The position numbers and the translations under genes were made by a program. The notes beneath the pieces are model-generated. The model saw nothing but the letters and a program-made list of their open reading frames with translations, had not been told where the DNA came from and made no database searches. From NCBI GenBank assembly GCA_948474755.1, contig CAOLHI010001019.1, positions 394,671 through 458,670 on the forward strand: DNA of 64,000 nt, read 5' to 3'. Below, in pieces: positions 1-9,884 of this stretch. The first letter of the stretch is position 1; the number at the start of each line of letters is the position of its first letter. The DNA is from Ctenosaura bakeri. Taxonomy: Eukaryota; Chordata; Lepidosauria; Squamata; Iguanidae.

Positions 1-63
1 TTTTAGATGGGTTGCTGGGTGGGGAGGATTGGGTATTTTTTTAATGTAATTAATGTATTATTG

Positions 64-118
64 TTGTTCGCCGTCTTGATCCATGGGAGAGGCGGGATAG
101 AAATAAATTTTATTACTT

Positions 119-149
<31 letters not shown>

Positions 150-167
150 TATTATTATTATTACCTA
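64..167 (+). repeat. SINE/LINE 3' tail followed by (ATT)n
   Basis: Bases 64-105 carry the module GTTCGCC...GATCCAT...GAGGCGGGAT, which is also seen inverted at 3801-3853 and 16681-16740. It runs into an ATT/AAT microsatellite (about 106-167). The module can fold as a short stem (CCGCCTC with GAGGCGG), as expected for a 3' end recognised by a LINE reverse transcriptase. Confidence 0.6.
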
Positions 168-475
168 GCAGTTGTTTCTCTCCTTGTCCTGCCGTCCCCA
201 ACAAGGAGGAATAACAACCTGTGCAAGGCGTTCTTCCCACAGTGGTGCAACCAGTAACCCACCTTTCCCATCTCTGTTTTACCTGTGCAAATTGCTTTCT
301 TTTCCCCTCCTCGCATCCCCAAAAGGGAGGCTGGGGGAAGAGAAGACAGCGTCCTCATCAAAGATGGGGGGAGAAGCCAGCCCGACACTGGAGGAAATGA
401 TTGTTTAAGAAACAGGATGGGGGCCATGGAGAAAAAGGGGGGGGTGAGAAAGCCGTCTCCTCCAGTCAAGGGGGT
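168..475. other. DYSF intron 1 sequence with no feature seen
   Basis: No recognisable repeat or coding signal. Short open frames here show no protein-like conservation. Confidence 0.5.
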
Positions 476-830
476 CACAGAATCAGAGAACTGTAGAGTT
501 GGAAGAGACCCCAGGGGCCATCCAGTCCAACCCCCTTCTCATGCAGGAACACCCATCAAAGCTTCCCTTACAGATGGCCCTCCAGCCTCTGCTTAAAAAC
601 CTCCAAAGAAGGAGACTCCATCACACTCCATGGAGGCAGCAGAGTTCCACTCCCTGGACAGCCTTGACTGTCAGGAAGTTCTTCCTGAGGTTCAGGTGGA
701 GTCTCCTTTCCTGCAGCTTGAATCCATTGCACCTTGTCCTGGTCTCTGGAGTGGCAGAAAACAAGCCCTCTCCTTCCTCTGTGGCATCCCTTCAAATATT
801 TAAACATGGCTATCCTGTCCCCTCTTAGAA
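476..830 (-). mobile_element. CR1 LINE 3' end
   Basis: Minus-strand 5'-truncated CR1. It has the terminal TTGGAAGAGACCCC / GGCCATCCAGTCCAACCCCC block next to octamer-like ATTCTGTG ends, and degraded ORF2 C-terminus ([17 protein letters not shown] type). Confidence 0.85.
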
Positions 831-1170
831 TCACAGAATCATAAAAATGCAGATTTGGGAAAAGAGACCCCGGGGCCATCCAGTCCAACCCCCTGCCATG
901 CAGGAACACCCTCAAAGCACTCCCGACAGATGGCCGTCCAGCCTCTCCTTAAAAACCTCCAAGGAAGGAGATGCCACCACACTCCATGAGGCAGCAGGAT
1001 TCCACTGCCAGACAGTCTGACCGTCAGGAAGTTTTTCCCTGAGGTTCAGGTGGAATCTCCTTTCCTGCCGCTTGAATCCATTGCTCCTTGTCCTGGTCTC
1101 CGGAGCGGCAGAAAAGAAGCCCTCTCCCTCCCTCCTGGACATGGCATCCCTCCAGATCTTGCCCCGTGGC
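831..1170 (-). mobile_element. CR1 LINE 3' end, second copy
   Basis: Same family and orientation as the copy at 476-830 and directly adjoining it. It ends about 80 bases from the DYSF exon 1b splice donor. It retains SLEVFKERLDGHL-type ORF2 C-terminal codons with frameshifts. Confidence 0.85.
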
Positions 1171-1189
1171 TGGAGTGTCCCCTTCTCCC

Positions 1190-1592
1190 CCTCCTCCTCC
1201 CCCCCCTCCGGGAGACCCGGGCGGCGGGGGGCCGCGGGGGGGCTCACCTCGGAAGGTCAGGCTGGCCACGGGGTCGCTGCGCTTCTCGCCCTTCTCGCCC
1301 CCGCCGGGGAGGCTGCAGGCGCGCTGGAGGACGCAGCGGAGCATGGCGCGCCGCCTCCGCCTGCCCGGGCCGCCGGGAGCCCGTCTGGAGGGCCGGGCCG
1401 GGCCGGGCTGGGGGGCCGGAGGGGGCCGAGCCGTCCCCGCCCAGCGCCGCCTCCCGCCGCCTCCTCCGCGGCCGCAGCATCAGGACCAGGAGGGGCGCGC
1501 GGCCCCGTTATCCCGCCAGGGGGCGCCCGCTCCCGACCGCCGCCGCCGCCCCCGGGGATGCTCCAGAGGGCGCCGCCCCGAGCTAAAGCCTA
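1190..1592 (-). promoter_or_regulatory. DYSF: CpG island over DYSF exon 1b (probable internal promoter)
   Basis: Very high G+C with dense CpG, unlike everything around it. It contains GC-box-like CCGCCC runs on the plus strand (for example near 1435 and 1545) and no TATA box. It starts just downstream of the exon 1b donor and extends about 250 bases upstream of its ATG. Human DYSF_v1 is known to start from a second promoter inside intron 1, so this is inferred to be the equivalent promoter and 5' UTR. Two CR1 tails end only about 80 bases downstream of the splice donor. Confidence 0.75.
1248..1344 (-). CDS. DYSF: Dysferlin alternative first coding exon (exon 1b, v1-type)
   Basis: Start codon on the minus strand at 1344-1342; 97 coding nt (32 codons plus one base), then a GTGAGC donor at 1247. 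The peptide begins MLRCVLQRACSLP and ends KRSDPVASLTFR. This matches the human DYSF_v1 alternative exon (SDPVASLTFR core), which encodes the N-terminal part of an alternative C2A domain. Dysferlin is a tail-anchored ferlin acting in calcium-triggered plasma-membrane repair; the two C2A versions are reported to differ in calcium dependence. The exon ends in phase 1, like canonical exon 1, so both can join the same exon 2, which lies left of base 1. It is in a CpG-rich stretch with GC boxes and no visible TATA, and is about 18.3 kb downstream of exon 1. As I recall the human peptide, the lizard one has about two extra residues (GGGEKGEK area). Identity is very likely; the transcription start is not defined. 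Confidence 0.93.
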
Positions 1593-2789
1593 GGGAAGTT
1601 CCTTTTTTCCCCTCGGACGCGGGGACGTTACTTTTTAAAGGCAATGTTGGATTTGAGTGGTGTTCTCTTCCGTTCCTGGGCAATGACGCCCGACAGGTTT
1701 CCCTGGTCCTCACCCGGCTGTTCCTCTCACCTGGATCCCCCCATCAGCACTGCCGGCCGGGGGATGCTGGGATGTGTAGTCCCCCAAAAGGGTCATCCAC
1801 CCCAAACTCCTCTGGTTTCTCCCCAGGATGCCTTGGAAGTCACAAATTGTGAGAGGCTGGGAAAAAAAACTCCAAAGGGTTCATGGACCGCTGCTGGGGT
1901 AACCACGCGTATGGGTAACCATGTGTACCTATAGCCGCTTAAGCGAGATGCTGGCTGAGCCTGTCTGCTTTGTTCAGTTTGGGAAGAATCAGAAGAGCCT
2001 CCTAAAGAGGACACGATCAAGAAGGGTCAAGCTGAGGATGTTGCAACGGTCTCCGTGCAAAGTAGAAAACCTTGGAGAGATGGATGTTCAGGGCTTCCCT
2101 GGCCTTTGGGAAGAGATTCCGCCAGAGAGCCCGGCCGACTAAATAAACTCTTGCTTTCCAGTCCGAGAGTCTCTGGTTTCTGGAAATGGAGCCACTACAA
2201 AATTACTTTGCTGTTCCTTTCCGTTTTTGGGGAGGAAAAAAAATGGCAAAAGAGAATGGCACCAAACTTTCAGCGTCCCTGTCCAAAGCTTGCTAAGGAT
2301 GCTCCAAGTTCCTTCCAGGAGCTTCTGAAGCCTGTAGGAACCCATCGCCTGAACTGTTGTGCGCCTTCAGGTCCACTCTGGTTTTGGACAAAGTTATCGC
2401 AGGGGTTTCCTTGCAAGGTTCCTTTGGCGAAGAAGGCTTGCCACCCTGGCCTTCCTCTGAGGCTGGAGAGAGCGACCTGGGCCTTCCAGGGCGAGCGAAG
2501 GATCCGAACCCCAGTGAAGGACCAGTCTAGCATTCAAAGCACGACACCATCCTGGCTCTCACTGGTGGGAGCCCAGTACCTCGCAAGCAAATACACCCAT
2601 TGAATTGCTCCTTGATTCAACACTTGTGCAAATGCAAATGGTTCGGTGGGTCCAACTCTAGTATTTGGGTCATTTTTTGTTACACCAGTGCAGTGAATTT
2701 ACTGCTACTCTTTGTGTTGCTCACTGTCTTGTTTTGCAAATGTAACTTTGTTCCACCCCCATTACTCCCAAAAGCAACGGCTTCCAATT
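1593..2789. other. Region upstream of DYSF exon 1b, no gene seen
   Basis: Base composition falls to average within about 50 bases of the CpG island. Open frames (for example 2055-2603 plus) show no family resemblance. I see no repeat I can name apart from a degraded GGGATGCTGGGATGTGTAGT motif near 1762, a common dispersed fragment in reptile genomes. Confidence 0.45.
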
Positions 2790-2977
2790 AGCTGGCCATT
2801 TCCACACTAGCCTGTTATAGCGCGATGATTCCACTTTCAACCTCCTCTGGAATCCTGGGGTTTGCAGTTTCGGGAGGAGCCGGCTGGCCCCTCCCGAAAC
2901 TGGAAACCCCAAGATTCCAGAGGAGGTTGAAAGTGGAATCATTGTGCTATAACAGGCTAGTGCGGAAATGGCCAGCT
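2790..2977. repeat. Long-hairpin foldback element A
   Basis: 188-bp near-perfect palindrome. The left arm begins AGCTGGCCATTTCC and the right arm ends GGAAATGGCCAGCT; arms of about 90 bp meet around GGAGCCGGCTGGCCCC. The core block (GATTCCACTTTCAAC ... GGAATCCTGGGGTTTGCAG) is shared with copies at 10947, 16285 and 25829. No ORF. Behaves like a non-autonomous DNA element of MITE/foldback type. Confidence 0.9.
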
Positions 2978-3209
2978 GTGTTGCTTGAGCTGCATGATGT
3001 GTGACCTCTGCTTTGCTGTTTAAAAAATAATGTGTTACAACACACAAGGAAAAAAATACCATAACATGCAACACAATTCTAAACTAACTAAGCTGAACTA
3101 AACAAATAGGAGGAAGAACTATCTAAACGACTAACAATAATGACTAAACCTTAACTGAAAAAGGGGGGAACAACAAATACACATTGGACTTCCAGCTCCT
3201 CAGAGAACA

Positions 3210-3715
3210 GTGATGGCTTATCCTTTTTTAAAAGGGTATTTCACACGTGAACATTTGTCAAAAATATCTTCAAATTGTTCAGATAAATGTTGGAAATGTA
3301 ACTTCGATATAGGTGCATTTTATCATCAATGGTGGTTATGTAAAAAGGTTATTTTTGGAATGCACTCCATATCCAGATGGGGGAAAAAACCATAGGGTTC
3401 CACTATGAAATGACTCCCAAACCCTATCTGTTATCAATGATGAATGAGGATCTAGAGAAAAAAACAGAAAAATTAATGTTTTATATGACAGCTGCTGCCA
3501 GAATGCTAATTGCCCAAAACTGGAGACAAAAAACTCTCCCCTCAATAGCCGATTGGGAGATGAAGCTTTTTGATATGCTACAAATGGATGGATTTAAATC
3601 TGAATTGAGAGAAGTTAAATTAGAGAGATTTGTCAAAGATTGGGATGATGTGATAACATATTTCAGAAATCAATGGAATGATATCAAGATGGTGAATACT
3701 GACTTTTGATAATTT
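3210..3715 (+). mobile_element. L1 ORF2 C-terminal fragment
   Basis: Two frames carry the L1 ORF2 C-terminus: CWKCNFDIGAFYHQWWLCKK in the first, then YLLSMMNEDLEKKTEKLM, AAARMLIAQNW and a W-rich tail in the second, ending at TTTTGATAA near 3707. A frameshift separates them, so it is dead. The Cys/His/Trp pattern is typical of L1 ORF2. Confidence 0.8.
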
Positions 3716-3739
3716 CATGATAATACACAGGTACAAGTG

Positions 3740-3740
3740 A

Positions 3741-3803
<63 letters not shown>
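3740..3803. repeat. (AAT)n microsatellite
   Basis: About 20 uninterrupted AAT units. It probably grew from the A-rich 3' end of the adjoining inverted SINE tail. Confidence 0.95.
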
Positions 3804-3805
<2 letters not shown>

Positions 3806-3853
3806 TTTTATTTGTATCCTGCCTCTCCACATGGATCGTGGCGGCGAACAACA
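3801..3853 (-). repeat. SINE/LINE 3' tail module, inverted
   Basis: Reverse orientation of the module at 64-105: ATTTGTATCCTGCCTCTCC...GGATCGTGGCGGCGAACAAC. The (AAT)n beside it is the tail's simple repeat. Confidence 0.6.
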
Positions 3854-4279
3854 TGAAATACATTATACATTAAAATGCATTAAAAGGCATGTGACTGACA
3901 GACAAATAGAATATAACGTGCCCATTTATTACTTCCCATTCAAGGGAGGTCATGGTTGACTGTTGAGTTAATTTGAGAGAGTAGGCTGTAAAATATTTTA
4001 AGCATGAATGTTAATGTTACGGTTGCATTTTATTTTCAATTTTAAAAAATTGTTTATCCTTTGTTATCCTTCCTCTACATCCTTTACTTATATTTATAAT
4101 AGTTAGCAAAAATTATCCTCTATTAAAGATATAACATGATTGGCTCTCTACTGAAATGAAATATCTTAATATCTTGTTCCTAATAACGTTCTACCATAAT
4201 ACATCTAACCTTATCAATTAATTGAAACCTCTTACTGCTTGTCTCCCCCAGTTGCCTTTAAAAACAATATAACTCTTTC
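3854..4279. other. A/T-rich spacer, no gene seen
   Basis: A/T-rich, no long open frame, no recognisable repeat. Confidence 0.5.
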
Positions 4280-4368
4280 CTACAGTTTTGGATATCCAAT
4301 AAGAGAACCATCTCTCAGCAGCGTCGTCAATTTATCCATCTCCGACATATCCAACAACATCATCCAGT
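4280..4368 (-). mobile_element. L1 ORF2 fragment interrupted by an LTR
   Basis: The minus strand encodes WMMLLDMSEMDKLTTLLRD and GSLIGYPKL, typical of the L1 ORF2 C-terminal region. It stops abruptly where the LTR begins at 4369, so the LTR appears to have inserted into an older L1 copy. Confidence 0.6.
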
Positions 4369-5213
4369 TGTTACGTCCGGTATGGCATCCCGGGTGAGGA
4401 CCCCCAGATATCATTTTGATATCAAACAATTCGGCCTTAGCTTGGACCTTTTTCCAGCCACCCCACTCCACGTGTTTGTGAGGTTCTCCGGACAAGCACG
4501 GATAGAGTGCGGCCGCTAATGGTTTTGCATTCCAGACCCCATTGAGGCCAGCAACTCCAGCCTCACTCGTAGCTTCAGGGAAATTCCAGCCGCAAACTCC
4601 ACAATAGCCGCACGGCTCTCAGCCAAGCCATTCCTTTATGGTGGGCCATCAACGTCCTGGCCACACTATTGTCATCAAGAGCAAATCCAATCATGTACCT
4701 TTCCAAATCCTTTGTCTAGCACCAAAACTCCCTTTGTTCTCACCTGGCTTGCCATAGCCGGTAGGCACGTACTCTCCTATAAAAACCCCACCTTTCCAAA
4801 CGGTCTTCGGACTACTTTGGACCTCCATCCCGCCTTGCCACCGGTTGTCTAAGGAACTCCCCTCAGCTCCCCACGCTGAGCTTTCTTCCCCAGAACCCCG
4901 CTTCTCTCCAGGACTACGAGACCAGGTGTTGTATTGCCTCTCCCGAACAAATCTCCGCTTCTCTTTCCCAGCTAGCTAGTTTATGTCGTGTCTCTCGTGT
5001 TGATTGTCTTTAATAAAATATTGTTTGTTGCTTTGAAAACCTTGTCTAGCTGCTCTCTCTGACCTGACGCTGTATACATAGGGTTAAAGATCCTTGCTAA
5101 CGTTACCCTGCCTCTTGTTTAGCCGAGAGAGTGCTCCAGCTAAATTCCCCCAACTTGCATTTTATTTGGTTATTTGGGCACCCCTCCTGGGACCCCCAAC
5201 ATACAGGGTAACA
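4369..5213 (+). mobile_element. Solo LTR (copy 1), TGTTA...TAACA
   Basis: 845 bp bounded by TGTTA and TAACA. It has a TATA-like CCTATAAAAACC near 4777 and a poly(A) signal TTTAATAAAATA near 5010. Homologous along its length to 8395-9268, with shared blocks GACAAGCACG, CGGCCGYTAATGGTT, GGACTACGAGACCAGGTGTT and TTGGTTATTTGGGC. No gag, pol or env beside it. No clear target duplication. Confidence 0.85.
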
Positions 5214-5494
5214 GTTGGGCTATAGTTCTCTTCGGCAAAAAACCAGTATTGTGGAGCTCATGGTCTGATGGGAACTGCCCATGGGCCTCCTGCTTCTGGT
5301 CCCCTTGTGCCGCCATGGGGAGGGAAGTGCGCACAGGGGCTCTTTCTGCAGCCCCAAAATGACACAAAGACACAAGAAGGCACCGACCAAGAGTTCTGCA
5401 CCAACAGTGAGCAACCGCGTGGCTGGAATCCTGTTGGTTACTCCCAAGTAGAGCAGAACCATCCAATCAGTTGCTGAACCATGAGATCTCATTA
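5214..5494. other. Spacer between LTR copies
   Basis: No retroviral internal domain or primer-binding site is evident after the LTR. Contains only short open frames. Confidence 0.4.
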
Positions 5495-5612
5495 AGTTAC
5501 CCTGCCTCTCGTTAGCCACGAAAGTGCTCCAGCCAATTTTCCCCAATTAGTATTTTATATTTTGCAATCTGGGTGCCCCTCCCGGGACCCCCCAACAGAC
5601 AGGATAACACAG
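5495..5612 (+). mobile_element. LTR 3'-end fragment
   Basis: Matches the last 115 bases of the other LTRs: GTTACCCTGCCTCTCGTTAG, GGGTGCCCCTCCCGGGACCC, then GGATAACA. Only the 3' part is present. Confidence 0.75.
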
Positions 5613-5687
5613 TCTTCTTACCATGGAATCAGAATCTTTCTGCCTTTGAACGTATCATGTTCTCACTGCCACAATCATGTGTCATAC

Positions 5688-7227
5688 TGTTACTGCGGTG
5701 AACTAGCTCCATCCCGGGGTCTACAATTTAATATTTTATAAGACCTCCGCATGTCTGATATTAAAAATCACTCCATGTGTCTGACAGGGTCCCCCAGAAG
5801 AGCACGCAGGCAGGCACGGCTGAACGGCCGAAATCAGGAAAAACCTGGTCAGGCCAGTAAACTCTTAGCCACGCTGCCCCAGGAGACCTCCAGCCAGGTA
5901 AAACTTAAAATGCAAAAAGGATCCTCAGCCCCAAGAAGCCAGCTTGAAGGGATTAATGCTTCTGACAAACAGCCCATCAAGCAAGAATGATTTGCATATA
6001 GCCGCAGCTTGTAACAACCCTGGCAAATCTAATCATGCAAGGAACTTTGACGTATTGGAGCTTTGTTCAATAGGAGTCTGGTGTCTAGATCGAGGGAGGT
6101 ACTGGTACCACTCTACTCTGCTTTGGTTAGACCCCATCTTCAATCCTGTGTCCAGTTCTGGGCACCCCAATTCAAGAAGGATATTGACACGCTGGAGCAA
6201 GTCCAGAGGAGGGCGACCAAAATGGTGAGGGGCCTGGAAGCCATGAAGCCCTATGAGGATAGACTTAGAGAGCTGGGTATGTTTAGTCTGCAGAAGAGAA
6301 GGTTAAGAGGGGACATGAGAGCCAGATTTAAATATTTGAGGGGATGCCATGTAGGGGAAGGAGAGGGCTTGTTTTCTGCTGCTCCAGAGACCAGGACAAG
6401 GAGCAATGGATTCAAGCTGCAGGAAGGGAGATTCCACCTGAACCTCAGGAAGGACTTCCTGACAGTCAGGGCTGTCCGGCAGTGGAATCTGCTGCCTCCA
6501 TGGAGTGTGGTGGAGGCTCCTTCCTTGGAGGTTTTCAAGCAGAGGCTGGATGGCCATCTGTCCAAGGGAGTGCTTTGAGGGTGTTCCTGCATGGCAGGGG
6601 GTTGGACTGGATGGCCCTTGGGGTCTCTTCCAACTCTACATTTCTATGATTCTATGATTTGTTCTCCCAATCATGCAAAGGATGTGGACAGTTTGGAGCT
6701 TTGCTGTAGCTCCTCCACTGATTGTTCTCTCTGGGATAGGATTAGCCCTCCAGGTACCTTTTGCCCCATAAATAGACCCGGGTTTTGAGCATTTCCTCGG
6801 ATCGCTCTGGATTGCTCTCGGCTTGCTGTCACTCCATCCGGCTATCCCCTCAGCTCCCTCCGTGCCGAGTCCAACTTCTCCACTGCTGTCTCTGCTATCC
6901 GGACCTCAGGACTGGGTGCAGTATTCCCTGATCTAATCCTCTAAAGACCCCTATCCAATTTCCTCTCTTTTATTTCTCGCTAGGTCTTGTGTGAGTGAGT
7001 GCATAAGTGCATACGTGTGCAAGTCTTTATTTTCAAATAAAATCATTTATTTAGCAATTTGGCGTGGTTTACAGCTCGGCCTGACCCTGTAAAAACTGGA
7101 TTAAAAGATCTCACTAGGTTGCCTTGCCTCTCGCATTGCTATTGATTGTGCTCTGGCTAGTTTTCATTCCCCATTAATTGGAGCACATTGAGGTATCCCC
7201 CAAGGGACCCCAGAAATCAGGGTAACA
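5688..7227 (+). mobile_element. Diverged LTR (copy 3) carrying a CR1 insertion
   Basis: Begins TGTTACTGCGGTG...ATCCCGGGG (compare TGTTACGTCCGGT...ATCCCGGG in copy 1) and ends CAGGGTAACA at 7227. TATA-like CATAAATAG near 6767; poly(A) signal CAAATAAAATC near 7036; the 3' part has the shared GCCTTGCCTCTCGC and GGGACCCC blocks. Without the CR1 at 6069-6659 its length (about 950) is close to the other copies. The 5' half is much diverged. Confidence 0.6.
6069..6659 (+). mobile_element. CR1 LINE 3' end inside LTR copy 3
   Basis: Encodes the CR1 ORF2 C-terminus ([65 protein letters not shown]), nearly intact over 170 codons. It ends with GGGGTTGGACTGGATGGCC and octamers TTCTATGATTCTATGATT. 5'-truncated. 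Confidence 0.92.
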
Positions 7228-8298
7228 CGGGGCAGAGAACTCTTTGTATGTTTGATGGTTAGCATGTCTGGAGGGCTCCTGGGGCTACGTGACAGATTCT
7301 GGATACCTTTCAGGTGGTCTGAAGCAGGCAGGGTTAAAAATCAGTATTTTTGAATTGTGCACAGACAAATGTGTATGCCAAATGCTAGTGGTCACCAGCC
7401 TCAGCTTTCTGCCTGCAAGAATGTTGGGCCAGATGCCACAGAAAGCTTACAAGCAGGACTTGAAGGGGATACCCACTTCCTCTCTCCCACATCCCTCCTT
7501 GTTACCACCCAGCAACCAGAAAAGAGAGGGATATTCCAGTGCTGGGATTTCCTGTTTCCTACCTTCCGCAGTTGTTGGATATAGCTATAATCCTCCTTCG
7601 CTCATCTGTTTCTTTAGAAACGAAACAAAACTTCAGCTTGCATCTATCCCCAAATCTAGTTGCAGTGAGTTCCACAGGCTACATATGTACTGCATTAAGA
7701 CTTCCTTGTTTTGGTCCATTCCAGCCCTTTCTTTGCTGTTTTATGAGAAAGTGAACAATGTCTTTCTAATCATGCTTTCAACCCTCTCTCCTGCTTTCTG
7801 AAACCTTTGGCATTACCTCATTCTTACAATTATCATCATTATATTTAAATAGGGTGGATTCACTTCTCAGCCCACGGTCTTTCTTTGAGATGGATTTGAG
7901 TTTGCTCATCCCGGTTCTACTGTCACAGTTTCAGTCTCAGCTGAGCAGGATAAAGAGCCAGGAATGGTAGGAAGATCTTAATTTTAGCAGCACGGTGGCT
8001 AAAACCAGTTTGGCAAACTGAAAAGACCCTTTTGTTTGAGTTTCCGTCGCCAGCCAAAACCACGGAGATTAGGCAGGTGGAAAATTCAGTCATATTCTGA
8101 GTCCTGCTCTAGAAATCTCTGCTGTTTCTCCCTCTCATCCACACTCAGATCCCGAAAAAGAATGGCTACTATATTGTCAAATAAAAATCCACCTAGCGCA
8201 GTAGTTTTCCAACTTATCCCAAATAAACTTTTTAAAAAAATAATCTCATACACAGAGTTTCCTATTTCTAATTGCACTGGGTTGTGGGATATTATTCT
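7228..8298. other. Spacer, no gene seen
   Basis: Contains plus-strand open frames up to 170 codons (7289-7801), but with no recognisable family, splice context or codon conservation. I regard them as chance. No repeat recognised. Confidence 0.45.
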
Positions 8299-8394
8299 GA
8301 GTCAGTGTGGGGTCATGGTCTGAACATTGGACTATGACTCCAGAGGTCAGGGTTCGAATCCTTGCTCGGCCATCTAAACGTACTAGGCAAGTCA
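8299..8394 (+). mobile_element. Sauria-type SINE, left part
   Basis: tRNA-related head: GTGTGGGGTCATGGTCTGAA (A-box area) and AGGGTTCGAATCC (B box). It is interrupted at AAGTCA by the LTR at 8395; the right part resumes at 9269. Confidence 0.75.
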
Positions 8395-9268
8395 TGTTAT
8401 CACGGTTATGATATGTCGGGTGAGAGGCACTAGATATCCTTTTGACATCAAATAATTTGGCCTTTGCTTGACCTTTCTCTGCCACCCTTCTCCACGGGTT
8501 TGCAGAGGTCCACCAGACAAGCACGTATTGGGCGCGGCCGTTAATGGTTGTACATTCCAAACCCCATTCAGGCAGGCAACTTAATGCCTCTCCAATGCTA
8601 CAGGGAAAAACCTTCTTGCAAACCGGCTTTGCTCAGCGTGAATCTTTACAAAGACGCACAGCCAAAAGCCGAACCATTCCTTTATGTCGGGCCATCAGCA
8701 TCCTGGCCATACTATTGTTGTCCAGCGCTAAGCCCACCATGCAAAACCTGACCTTTTCCAACTCCTTTGTCCAGCCCCAAAATTCCTTTGTTCTCACCAA
8801 GCATGGCATGGCCAGTAGGTAAAATCCACCCTATAAAAGGTCCCCATTTTCAGGACTACCTCGGACTACCTTGGACTTCCATCCTGCCTTGCTGTCGGTC
8901 TGTCCAGTGAACTCCCCTCAGCGAACCGCGCTGAGCTTCCATCCCTGCAACCCCATCTTCTCTCCAGGACTACGAGACCAGGTGTTGTATTACCCACTCC
9001 CCAAAGCTCTCCATTTCTATTTCTCAGTTAGTTAGTGTATGCCGTGTCTTTCGCGGTGCTTGTCTTCAATAAAATATTATTTGTTACTTTAAAACCTTGT
9101 CTAGTCGCTCTCTGACCTGAAGCCGTAGACATAGGGTACAAGATCCTAGCTAAGTTACCCTGCCTCTCGTTAGCTTAAGAAAGCGCTCGAGCTTAATTTC
9201 CCCCATCTTGTGCTTTTATTTGGTTATTTGGGCGCCCCTCCTGGGACCCCCCAACATACAGGGTAACA
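8395..9268 (+). mobile_element. Solo LTR (copy 2) inserted in a SINE
   Basis: 874 bp, TGTTA...TAACA. TATA-like CCTATAAAAGG near 8830; poly(A) signal CAATAAAATA near 9067. Flanked by a 4-bp duplication GTCA (8391-8394 and 9269-9272). Removing the LTR and one GTCA restores the usual SINE reading AAGTCACACTCTCTCAG, which is strong evidence for the exact boundaries. No internal genes. Confidence 0.9.
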
Positions 9269-9330
9269 GTCACACTCTCTCAGCCTCAGAGGGAGGCAAA
9301 GGCAACCCTGCAAGAGGTTGCATGCAGCCC
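9269..9330 (+). mobile_element. Sauria-type SINE, right part
   Basis: GTCACACTCTCTCAGCCTCA followed by GAGGGAGGCAAAGGCAACC continues the SINE broken at 8394. The Bov-B-like 3' end is lost. Confidence 0.7.
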
Positions 9331-9537
9331 AGGTGACCCGACTTTTGTGGACCGTGAATTCCCCTGCTAGTCCCCCAAACCCTACCAAATCCTCATTTTT
9401 AACAAACAAACAAAATGACATGATTTTCTGGCCATTCTTGCCCCAAAACCACACAGAAAGCATCCCAAGCACAAAAAAACCACAACTTCCAACATTTCAT
9501 ATATTTTTTTAAAAAGGGGACATCTGTGGCCAGGCAT

Positions 9538-9860
9538 TGTCACAGTGTGACCAAGGTAGCAAAGATTATTAATGAGGAAAAATGCATACGCTAGGAGAGG
9601 CCGCAGCTGATTGCTTTTGCCAAGCCTCCTGGGAAGTACAAGACTGTCTCCTCCCGAACTCTTCCCCCGGCTGAGTTACAACTTTTGCACTTTGGACTCA
9701 GTTTACAGCAATTGGAATAAGCTGAGGATCCAGAGAGAAAGCAGGAGGAGGAAGAGAGAGAAACTGGGGCCTTTTAAAGGAAGCTGAAAAAGTGGGACAG
9801 CAGAGCATTAATTGGGATACTCCTGCTAAATGGGGACAGTTGGAGGGCATGGAAAACACA
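9538..9860 (+). repeat. Unnamed interspersed repeat X, copy 1
   Basis: About 320 bp resembling 17870-18265 and 23745-24075 in the same order of blocks: ATTAATGAGG, GCTAGGAGAGGC, CTTTTGCACTTTG, GAAACTGGGGCCTTTTAAA, GCTGAAAAAGTGGGA, ATTAATTGGGA, AATGGGGACAGTTGGAGGG. No ORF. I do not recognise the family. Confidence 0.7.
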
Positions 9861-9884
9861 TGGAAACACCCTCAGACCCCCTAT

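Noticed and set aside
1050..1852. Long Pro/Arg/Gly-rich frames on the plus strand across the CpG island
   Set aside because: High G+C removes stop codons in all frames; the only supported coding here is DYSF exon 1b on the minus strand.
3620..3832. Poly-leucine protein on the minus strand
   Set aside because: Translation of the (AAT)n microsatellite.
8299..8394. tRNA gene suggested by A- and B-box-like motifs
   Set aside because: The motifs belong to the tRNA-derived head of a SINE family present many times here; no full cloverleaf.
5214..8394. A complete endogenous retrovirus bounded by LTR copies 1 and 2
   Set aside because: The interval holds another LTR, a CR1 and spacer, with no gag, pol or env sequence; copy 2 has its own target duplication within a SINE, which shows it is a separate solo insertion.
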